Under the pieces are notes generated by a model. The model was not told the DNA's origin and ran no database searches. It was given only the letters and a program-made list of their open reading frames with translations. Positions 1-6,480 of a DNA stretch of 34,441 bases are shown piece after piece (the stretch's first letter is position 1; the number at the start of each line of letters is the position of its first letter). The DNA is from Alphaproteobacteria bacterium (lineage in GTDB: Bacteria; Pseudomonadota; Alphaproteobacteria; GCA-2731375): NCBI GenBank assembly GCA_028281075.1, contig JANQKO010000373.1, forward strand, positions 1 through 34,441, in the 5' to 3' direction. A program made the position numbers and the translations under genes.

Positions 1-100
1 CTCAATCTCGGCTACCGCGACGTTGCGGCGCTGGCCGAAGTGGTGATCGACGCGGCGCGGCTCGGCCTCGATATCGGCGGGATGGACGTGTTGCGGCATC
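1..100 (+). pseudogene. C-terminal fragment of a UbiH/UbiF-type FAD-dependent ubiquinone hydroxylase (5' part outside window; expected tail missing)
   Basis: Frame +1 reads LNLGYRDVAALAEVVIDAARLGLDIGGMDVL, matching the conserved UbiH-family motif 'GLNLGLRDVAALAEVL..A..LGLDIG..DVL'; after about nt 100 the frame becomes an Arg/Pro/Ala-rich antisense reading of the crotonase gene. Confidence 0.55.
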
Positions 101-799
101 GAACTCGGCGATGGCGGCGGCCGGCCCCTCGTCCAGCGCCCGCCGCGCGTTCAGCAGCGTGGCGCGCACGGCAAGCGGCGCCTGCTCGACGATCCGGCCC
201 GCGATCTCGGCGGCGCGGGCGAGCTCCTGTCCGGCCGGCACGACCGCCTGCACGAAGTTGAGGCGCAGCGCCGTCTCGGCGTCGAACTCGTCGCCCGTCA
301 GCAGGTACAGCATGGCGTTGCCCCAGCCCGCCCGCTCGACCATGCGGAGCGTGGCGCCGCCGGCGGCCATGATGCCGCGCTTGACCTCAAGCTGGGAGAA
401 GCGGCAATCGTCGGCCGCCACCACGATATCGGCGGCCAGCATCAGCTCGATGCCGATGGTGAACGTGATGCCCTTGACGGCCGCGACCATGGGCTTCGTC
501 CGCCGTGGCGGGTAGCGGTCGAGCGGATCGACCTGGTCGGCAGACCATTCCCGCTCGCCGGCTTCGAGCAGGGGCGCCATCCTGGCGAGATCGAGGCCGG
601 CGGTGAAATGGTCGCCATGCGCGAACAGCAGCCCGCACCAGTAATCATCGTTGTGCTCGAGCTCGGTATAGGCGGCGGCGAGCTCGGCCTGCATCTTCGG
701 CGTGAAGCCGTTCAGCTTGGCCGGCCGGTCGATGCCGATGCGCAGGATGCGGCCATCGGCCTCCGATGTGATGCGGCCGTCGGTCACGGCGTCGTTCAT
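2..799 (-). CDS. Enoyl-CoA hydratase/isomerase (crotonase) family protein, C-terminus apparently non-native
   Basis: MNDAVTDGRITSEADGRILRIGIDRPAKLNGFTPKMQAELAAAY...; crotonase-fold motifs (KPMVAAVKGITFTIGIELMLAADIVVAADDCRFSQLEVKRGIMAAGG). Start placed at the internal ATG (797-799), not the 1072 ORF start. Confidence 0.8.
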   Translation of the reverse strand: MNDAVTDGRITSEADGRILRIGIDRPAKLNGFTPKMQAELAAAYTELEHNDDYWCGLLFAHGDHFTAGLDLARMAPLLEAGEREWSADQVDPLDRYPPRRTKPMVAAVKGITFTIGIELMLAADIVVAADDCRFSQLEVKRGIMAAGGATLRMVERAGWGNAMLYLLTGDEFDAETALRLNFVQAVVPAGQELARAAEIAGRIVEQAPLAVRATLLNARRALDEGPAAAIAEFDAATRPSRRYRGRAAPRRSPLRPAPQRRGSRD

Positions 800-830
800 G
801 CGTCTCCTCCCACTCTTCCGTAACGGATCG

Positions 831-1457
831 TCAATGGCGCCGGAACAGCACCGAAAGATTGTTGGCCGGCATCTCGACGGTCCGCGCGAGGTCCAGGCCG
901 TTGGCCGCGGCGCAGGCGGCGACGTCGGCGAGATCACGAATGCCCCAGGCCGGGTTCCGCCGCCGCAGCGAGGCGTCGAAAGCAAGGTTGCTCTCGGCCG
1001 TCGGCACATCGTCGCGGATATAGGGCCCGTACATATAGAGCAGACCGCCCGGCGGCAGCAGCCGGCCGGCACCGGCCATGAGTCCCTCGCAGACCGACCA
1101 GGGCGCGATGTGGATCATGTTCGCGTTCATCACCGCGACAAGATCGGCGGCGATGTCGGCAATGCCCCAGTCGTCGCCGGTCACGTCGATGCGGCGCGGC
1201 GGCACCAGGTTCGGCAGCCCGGCCTCGGCCGCCCAGGCCGCGATGCTGGCGAGATTCCCGTCCTCGCGGTCGCTGGGCGCCCAGCGCAGCGCCGGAAACT
1301 GCGCGGCCAGATAGACGGCATGCTCGCCGCTGCCGCTGGCGGTTTCCAGCACCGTGCCGGCCGCCGGCAGCGCGTCGCGCAGCACGTCACGGATGAACTG
1401 GCGGTTGCGGGCCGTCGCCGGCGCGTGCCGGCGGGCGTCGAGATCGGGCGCGGACAT
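831..1457 (-). CDS. DUF938-type class I SAM-dependent methyltransferase
   Basis: R..APATARNRQFIRDVL...VLETASGSGEHAVYLAAQFPALRWAPSD...NANMIHIAPW...GGLLYMYGPY, characteristic of DUF938 proteins. Confidence 0.85.
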   Translation of the reverse strand: MSAPDLDARRHAPATARNRQFIRDVLRDALPAAGTVLETASGSGEHAVYLAAQFPALRWAPSDREDGNLASIAAWAAEAGLPNLVPPRRIDVTGDDWGIADIAADLVAVMNANMIHIAPWSVCEGLMAGAGRLLPPGGLLYMYGPYIRDDVPTAESNLAFDASLRRRNPAWGIRDLADVAACAAANGLDLARTVEMPANNLSVLFRRH

Positions 1458-1521
1458 GGGTCCGAATTAAGGGGGAAGCGGCCGGCAAACTCAAGGCCGG
1501 GAACGCGGAATCACGTCGGCG

Positions 1522-2796
1522 TCAGGATTCGTCCGGCACCGCCAGCCGACGTTCGATGAAGCGGCGCACGGGTGCCGGTGGGACAAGGTCGAGGGCCGCG
1601 CGCCACGCCACCCGCGCCGGTCCGGGACGGCCGAGGCGGCGCAGGAATTCGGCCCGCGTGGCCGGCAGCAGGTAATAGCGGACGAGCGCCGGATGGCCGT
1701 CAAGGCCGGCGATGGCGTCGAGGCCGGCGGCGGGGCCGTCAAGCATGGCGACGGCGACCGCGCGATTCAGGGCCAGCACCGGGGACGGGCTGCGTGTGAC
1801 GAGCTGGTCGTAGTAGCCGAGGATGGCGGCCCAGTCGGTCGCGGCGAAATCGTTGGCGGCGGCGTGGCAGGCGGCGATGCCGGCCTGCAGGTGAAAATCG
1901 CTGACATCCTCGCCCCGGCCGGCCTGTTGAAGGTGACGGAAGCCGGCGGCGATGGCCTGGCGGTCCCAACGGCCGCGGTCCTGTTCCTCGAGCAGCAGCA
2001 ATTCGCCCTCGTCGTCGAGCCGGGTCGGCAGGCGCGCGACCTGGAACTGGAGCAGGGCCGTCAGCGCGTGCGCCGTCGGGCCGCCGGTCACGGGATGGGC
2101 CGCCACCAGACCGGCCAGCCGGATCGCCGCACGGCAGATATCGGCCTGGATCAGGGCATCACCGCCGCTCGCCGCATAGCCCTTGTTGAACAGAAGGTAG
2201 ATCACGTCCAGCACCGAGCGCAGGCGCGCCGGCAGCTCGACCGGCGCCGGCACGGCGTAACCAATCTGCCGGTCGCGCAGGCGGCGCTTGGCGCGGACCA
2301 GGCGCTGGGCGATGGCCGCCTCCTCGACCAGGAAGGCCTGGGCGATCTCGCGCACGCCGAAGCCGCAGACGGTCTTCAGCGTCAGCGCCACGCGCGCGTC
2401 GGCCTGCACGGCCGGGTGGCAGCAGGTGAAGATCAGGCGCAGCTCGTCGTCGGCGATCTCCGTGGCGAAGACGGCCTCGGGCGCCTTCTCCAGCCGGGCC
2501 TCCAGCAGGTCCATCACCTCGACCGGCGCGTCCGGAAAACGCGCCCGCCGCCGCAGCACATCCAGCGCCCGGTTGCGGGCCACGCGATAGAGCCAGGCGG
2601 CGGGGTCGTCCGGCACGCCCCGGAACGGCCAGTGGCGGAGCGCACGCGTCAGCGCTTCCTGGACCACGTCCTCGACCAGGTCCAGGTTCTCCGGCCCGAG
2701 CGCGCGGGTCAGCACGGCGACCATCCGTCCCGCCTGCCGGCGGAACAGATGGTCGACCAGCAGATCGACGTCGGACGAGCGCCCGGGCGTCGCCAT
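1522..2796 (-). CDS. ECF-type RNA polymerase sigma factor with C-terminal extension (ECF42/DUF6596-like)
   Basis: Sigma2/sigma4 regions (DLVEDVVQEALTRALRHWPFRGVPDDPAAWLYRVARNRALDVLRR; CGFGVREIAQAFLVEEAAIAQRLVRAKRRLR) followed by a long helical C-terminus; adjacent to a YCII gene. Confidence 0.85.
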   Translation of the reverse strand: MATPGRSSDVDLLVDHLFRRQAGRMVAVLTRALGPENLDLVEDVVQEALTRALRHWPFRGVPDDPAAWLYRVARNRALDVLRRRARFPDAPVEVMDLLEARLEKAPEAVFATEIADDELRLIFTCCHPAVQADARVALTLKTVCGFGVREIAQAFLVEEAAIAQRLVRAKRRLRDRQIGYAVPAPVELPARLRSVLDVIYLLFNKGYAASGGDALIQADICRAAIRLAGLVAAHPVTGGPTAHALTALLQFQVARLPTRLDDEGELLLLEEQDRGRWDRQAIAAGFRHLQQAGRGEDVSDFHLQAGIAACHAAANDFAATDWAAILGYYDQLVTRSPSPVLALNRAVAVAMLDGPAAGLDAIAGLDGHPALVRYYLLPATRAEFLRRLGRPGPARVAWRAALDLVPPAPVRRFIERRLAVPDES

Positions 2797-2805
2797 GCGC
2801 CGCCG

Positions 2806-3156
2806 TCAGACCTCGTCGACCTGCCGGACCTCGATGCTGCCGCCGAAGGCAAGATGCGGGCAGGTTCCGGCGATCTCGACCGCCTCGTCGTAGTCGCCGG
2901 CCTCGATCTGGAAATAGCCGCCGATCACCTCCTTGGTCTCGGCGTAGGGGCCGTCGGTCACCGAAACACCGCCGCCGCCCGGCCGCAGCACCTTGCCGTG
3001 ATCGTCGGTCAGCTTGTCGCCGCCGACCAGCTTGCCGGCCTCGCCCATGCGCTGGCTCCAGTCGCGGTACTTCTGGATGATGCCCTGGATTTCCTCCGGC
3101 GACAGGTCACCGGCGTCGGTTGCCCGTTCGTGCAACAACAGCATGTATCTCGGCAT
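2806..3156 (-). CDS. YCII-related (DGPF) domain protein
   Basis: MPRYMLLLHERATDAGDLSPEEIQGIIQKYRDWSQRM...VTDGPYAETKEVIGGYFQIEAGDYDEAVEIA, the classic DGPF/YCII pattern. Confidence 0.85.
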   Translation of the reverse strand: MPRYMLLLHERATDAGDLSPEEIQGIIQKYRDWSQRMGEAGKLVGGDKLTDDHGKVLRPGGGGVSVTDGPYAETKEVIGGYFQIEAGDYDEAVEIAGTCPHLAFGGSIEVRQVDEV

Positions 3157-3246
3157 CGCCTTGCTCCTCCGTTGCCATGTTCATTGCCCTTCCGGACCTG
3201 AGACGAACGGCCGGCGACGGAATCGACAGGCGGCGGCGTTCCGGGA

Positions 3247-3903
3247 TCAGCCGACGTGTCCCGGCCGGCCGATCATCGACAGGAATTCGCGGCGGGTCGT
3301 CGGGTTGTCGCGGAACTCGCCCAGCATGCGGCTGGTCACCATGTCGACGCCCGGCTTGTGCACGCCGCGCGTGGTCATGCATTGATGCGCCGCCTCGACG
3401 ACGACGCCGACGCCGTGCGGCTGCATGACCTCGTTGATGGTGTTGGCGATCTGCGCCGTCATCTTCTCCTGGATCTGCAGCCGCCGGGCATAGACCTCGA
3501 CGACCCGGGCCAGCTTGGAGATGCCGACGACCCGGCGCTTGGGCAGATAGCCGACATGCACGACGCCGATGATCGGCACCACGTGATGCTCGCAATGGCT
3601 CTCGAAACGGATGTCGCGCAGCACGACCATTTCGTCGTAGCCATCGGTTTCCTCGAAGGTGCGCTGCAGCAACTCGACCGGATCGGAGGTATAGCCGGCG
3701 AAGAACTCCTCGTAGGCGCGCACGACCCGGTCGGGCGTGCCGAGCAGGCCCTCGCGGTCCGGATCGTCGCCGGCCCAGCGGATCAGCGTTCGGACCGCCT
3801 CCTCCGCCTCTTTCCGGCTGGGCCGGCGCGCGACGGCCTCGGTACGTTCTCTTGCCAGGTTCTCGGTCAAATCACTAACCCCGGCGCCCATGATGTCGTT
3901 CAT
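3247..3903 (-). CDS. folE: GTP cyclohydrolase I
   Basis: [21 protein letters not shown]...[22 protein letters not shown]...[30 protein letters not shown]...[10 protein letters not shown]: complete FolE signature. Confidence 0.95.
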   Translation of the reverse strand: MNDIMGAGVSDLTENLARERTEAVARRPSRKEAEEAVRTLIRWAGDDPDREGLLGTPDRVVRAYEEFFAGYTSDPVELLQRTFEETDGYDEMVVLRDIRFESHCEHHVVPIIGVVHVGYLPKRRVVGISKLARVVEVYARRLQIQEKMTAQIANTINEVMQPHGVGVVVEAAHQCMTTRGVHKPGVDMVTSRMLGEFRDNPTTRREFLSMIGRPGHVG

Positions 3904-4112
3904 ATCCTTACCCCCGACAGCTTACGGTGTCCCGCGCCCCACGACCACTCGTCAAGGTGCCGATCATCGGTCCCCGTCATGGCGCAAGACTTCAGGACAT
4001 AGCCCGGCAGGTACCGAATTCCAGCCCGACGGCACCCGCCCGGATGCGATTGATAACACATCTCTCGGCAGCGTGAATGGCCAGCCGGCGGGGGCGGCGG
4101 TAACATCGCCGC

Positions 4113-4571
4113 ATGCTTCGAAAACTGGTTCTCGCGATCTGCCTGTCGCTGCCGGCCAGCGCCATGGCGGCGGAATTGAGCGGCCCGTTCGAGGTCATCG
4201 ACGCCGGCACGATCGCCATCGCCGGCCAGCAGGTGCGCCTGCGCGGCATCCGGCCGCCGGCACCCGACGCGGAATGCGCGTTCCGGGAAAAGACCATCCC
4301 CTGCGGACGGGTCGCGCGCGCGGCGCTGCTGGATCTGACGGCCGGGGCGCGGGTCCGCTGCACGACGACGGGCCGGGACGGCCGGGGCCGGACGACGGCG
4401 ATCTGCCGGGCGAACGGCTACGACCTGTCCGAGGGCATGGTCTATACCGGCTGGGCGCGCGCCGCCGACGCGCGCTACCGGCGGTTCGAGGCGGATTCAC
4501 GCCAGCGCCGGCGCGGCCTGTGGCAGGGCGCGTTCGCCCTGGACGACGACACCGGCCAGGCCCGGAACTGA
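4113..4571 (+). CDS. Secreted thermonuclease (SNase-like) family protein, probably catalytically degenerate
   Basis: Signal peptide MLRKLVLAICLSLPASAMAA; SNase-like fold motifs VRLRGIRPPAPDAEC...G..A..ALLDLTAGARVRC...DGRGRTTAICRANGYDLSEGMVYTGWA...RRGLWQG. Confidence 0.7.
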   Translation: MLRKLVLAICLSLPASAMAAELSGPFEVIDAGTIAIAGQQVRLRGIRPPAPDAECAFREKTIPCGRVARAALLDLTAGARVRCTTTGRDGRGRTTAICRANGYDLSEGMVYTGWARAADARYRRFEADSRQRRRGLWQGAFALDDDTGQARN

Positions 4572-4628
4572 CAGCGCCCCCCATATTTGCTACACCCGCC
4601 GTCGAGGATGCGGTGTTAGAGCCTGTTT

Positions 4629-4654
4629 GAACATGGGCCTGTCGGCCCATGTTC
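4629..4654. repeat. Perfect 11-bp inverted repeat (hairpin) GAACATGGGCC-TGTC-GGCCCATGTTC
   Basis: Direct reading; lies between the SNase-like and IalB-like genes. No U-tract follows on either strand. Confidence 0.9.
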
Positions 4655-4694
4655 GGGGTCTTGCCGGTCGCAAACGGACACTCAGAGCACTGAT

Positions 4695-5219
4695 ATGCGG
4701 GCCGTTCTTCCAGCCTTGATACTGCTCACGGTCGTGGCGACGGAGGCCTTGGCCGCCTATGTCTTCTATTTCCGCAGCTATGGCGACTGGTCGATCGTCT
4801 GCTGGCGCGAGCTGGTCGACGACGGCAGCAAGCGCTGCCGCTTCAGCGCGCCCAGCGCCTCGCTGGACCATACGACACGCCAGAACGTCATCCTGGTGCA
4901 CGAATACGCCCCGGAACGGTTCCAGATCGCCATCGAAGTGCGCGACGACGTGCTGTCGGACCTGCCGGCATTCCTGCGTGTCGACGGCCAGGTGGTGTAC
5001 GAAACACCGGTCGATGGCGGGCTGGCGCGCTGGACCGGCGCCGACGCGATGGCCATCCTGAACCAGATGATGGCCGGCGAGCGCCTGGTCTACCGCGTCC
5101 AGACGGCGCCGGACGGGCTGCCGCACGATACCCGGATCGGCCTGGACGGGTTCGGCGACGGGCTGAACGATTACCGCCAACTGCTGCGCGCGCACGAGAT
5201 GTTCGACCCGGCGAACTGA
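4695..5219 (+). CDS. Secreted protein of the invasion-associated locus B (IalB)-like family
   Basis: Signal peptide MRAVLPALILLTVVATEALAA then YGDWSIVCWRE...RCRFS...FLRVDGQVVYETPVDGGLARWTGADAMAILNQMMAGERLVYRV...LDGFGDGLNDYRQL. Confidence 0.6.
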   Translation: MRAVLPALILLTVVATEALAAYVFYFRSYGDWSIVCWRELVDDGSKRCRFSAPSASLDHTTRQNVILVHEYAPERFQIAIEVRDDVLSDLPAFLRVDGQVVYETPVDGGLARWTGADAMAILNQMMAGERLVYRVQTAPDGLPHDTRIGLDGFGDGLNDYRQLLRAHEMFDPAN

Positions 5220-5262
5220 CACGGGCGTCCGTTCAGGCGGAACCGGGCCGGGCCGGTCCAGA

Positions 5263-5278
5263 TTCCGCGTGAGCGGAA
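5263..5278. repeat. Short hairpin TTCCGC-GTGA-GCGGAA between convergent genes (possible transcription end signal)
   Basis: Perfect 6-bp stem with a GNRA-type loop (GTGA) on the plus strand; sits just beyond the stop codons of both flanking convergent genes; short A-run follows. Confidence 0.5.
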
Positions 5279-5284
5279 AACGCT

Positions 5285-5443
5285 CTAGATCAGCGCGGCA
5301 ACCACACCGGCGATGCCGGCCCAACCGAGGACCGACAACATGCCGATCAGGCCGATCGAGCGGCGTTTGCTCATTCTCGACCGCGGCCGCGGATCGGGCG
5401 TCCGCCGACCTTCGAAACGCGTTACAGCACCGGATCCGTTCAT
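5285..5443 (-). CDS. 52-aa small membrane protein (not in supplied ORF track)
   Basis: Hand translation: MNGSGAVTRFEGRRTPDPRPRSRMSKRRSIGLIGMLSVLGWAGIAGVVAALI*; strong SD-like GGGGGGAGC immediately upstream; basic N-terminus then one hydrophobic helix. Confidence 0.6.
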   Translation of the reverse strand: MNGSGAVTRFEGRRTPDPRPRSRMSKRRSIGLIGMLSVLGWAGIAGVVAALI

Positions 5444-5951
5444 TGCTCCCCCCAAGAAAGTAAAACGGATGAAAATCTGCGGCCGACACCTCGGCTACGA
5501 AAACATGCGTCGCGGACACCTCCGGTGGCCTCTTCAGGCTCTTGGCTAAGGATGATGGGATGTTCGTGTCACTGTGGCGAAGAAGGCGGAGAGATGATTT
5601 CCCTACTCAAGCAGTTCCACCGAGCCGTTATTCGTATTCGAGCCGTCGATTACTCGGCTTGTGGCGCGGTTACGTCCCTTTGACGTCGATCATGATCAAG
5701 TAACGCCGGGATGTAAATACTGGTGATATCGCCAGCCTGCCGCCGGGCCGGTGCTTGTGTTAGAATTCACGCGCGGGACGAGGGCGTCGCATGCCGAACC
5801 GCACATCGTCGGACCGTGAGGCGCCGGCCGCGGATGTTCAAGAATGTCCGGGAAACCCGGCATATCGGGTTGACGGACGAGTCTGGGATACGACAGTCGT
5901 GCACCGTCGCCGACGAGCGGCGCGACGGCGCACCAGGATCAGGTGGTCGTA

Positions 5952-6293
5952 ATGGGTAAAGAGCCGACCGGCGCCAACAATCCAGCCGCCGCCAGCGACA
6001 TACCACCCGAACTCCTGGCCGAGGAATGGGCGAATCGGTGTCTTGGCCCGCTGCAGATACTGTCCTGGCCCGACCGCCTGGTGGCGCTGAAGGAAATGCA
6101 TGACCAGCTCCGCGACGACTTCCGCGATTTCACCGTGTTCTGCGAGGTGTTCCCCCAGTTCGTGCGCATCCTGGTCGAGCGGCTGGGCAACGAGCCGATC
6201 CATTGCCTGGAGCAGGCCCACATCTACGCGAACTCGGCCGATCCCGATCACCGCACCATGGCCGGCGCCTGGCTGAAGCGCGGCCAAGCCTGA
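5952..6293 (+). CDS. Hypothetical cytosolic protein, 113 aa
   Basis: ATG at 5952 preceded by AGGTGG; MGKEPTGANNPAAASDIPPELLAEEWANRCLGPLQILSWPDRLVALKEMHDQLRDDFRDFTVFCEVFPQFVRILVERLGNEPIHCLEQAHIYANSADPDHRTMAGAWLKRGQA; no family recognised. Confidence 0.6.
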   Translation: MGKEPTGANNPAAASDIPPELLAEEWANRCLGPLQILSWPDRLVALKEMHDQLRDDFRDFTVFCEVFPQFVRILVERLGNEPIHCLEQAHIYANSADPDHRTMAGAWLKRGQA

Positions 6294-6351
6294 CAGGCCG
6301 GCCCGAAACCACTTACCGCCGCGTCGCGGATACGGCAAGGCAGCGAATGTC

Positions 6352-6438
6352 ACCGCCAAGACGCCAAGGCACCAAGATCATGGCCACCGGCATGGTGGCC
6401 GGACTGCCTGATCCTTGGTGCCTTGGCGCCTTGGCGGT
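6352..6438. repeat. Composite palindromic intergenic repeat element with 'CGCCAAGR' direct subrepeats
   Basis: Left arm ACCGCCAAGACGCCAAGGCACCAAGATCA (6352-6380) against right arm TGATCCTTGGTGCCTTGGCGCCTTGGCGGT (6409-6438): near-perfect inverted repeat (one mismatch, one 1-nt indel); loop contains a nested hairpin GGCCACC-GGCAT-GGTGGCC. Confidence 0.85.
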
Positions 6439-6480
6439 AAACCCTGGCTGAGAGAACGACTTGGGGACGGCCGCCCCGGG

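Noticed and set aside
5594-5683. 29-aa ORF MISLLKQFHRAVIRIRAVDYSACGAVTSL after GGCGGAGAG
   Set aside because: SD spacing is too short and there is no supporting domain or composition signal; too short to support.
5688-5697. GATCATGATC 10-bp palindrome in intergenic region
   Set aside because: Isolated short palindrome with no appropriately spaced promoter elements; could be chance.
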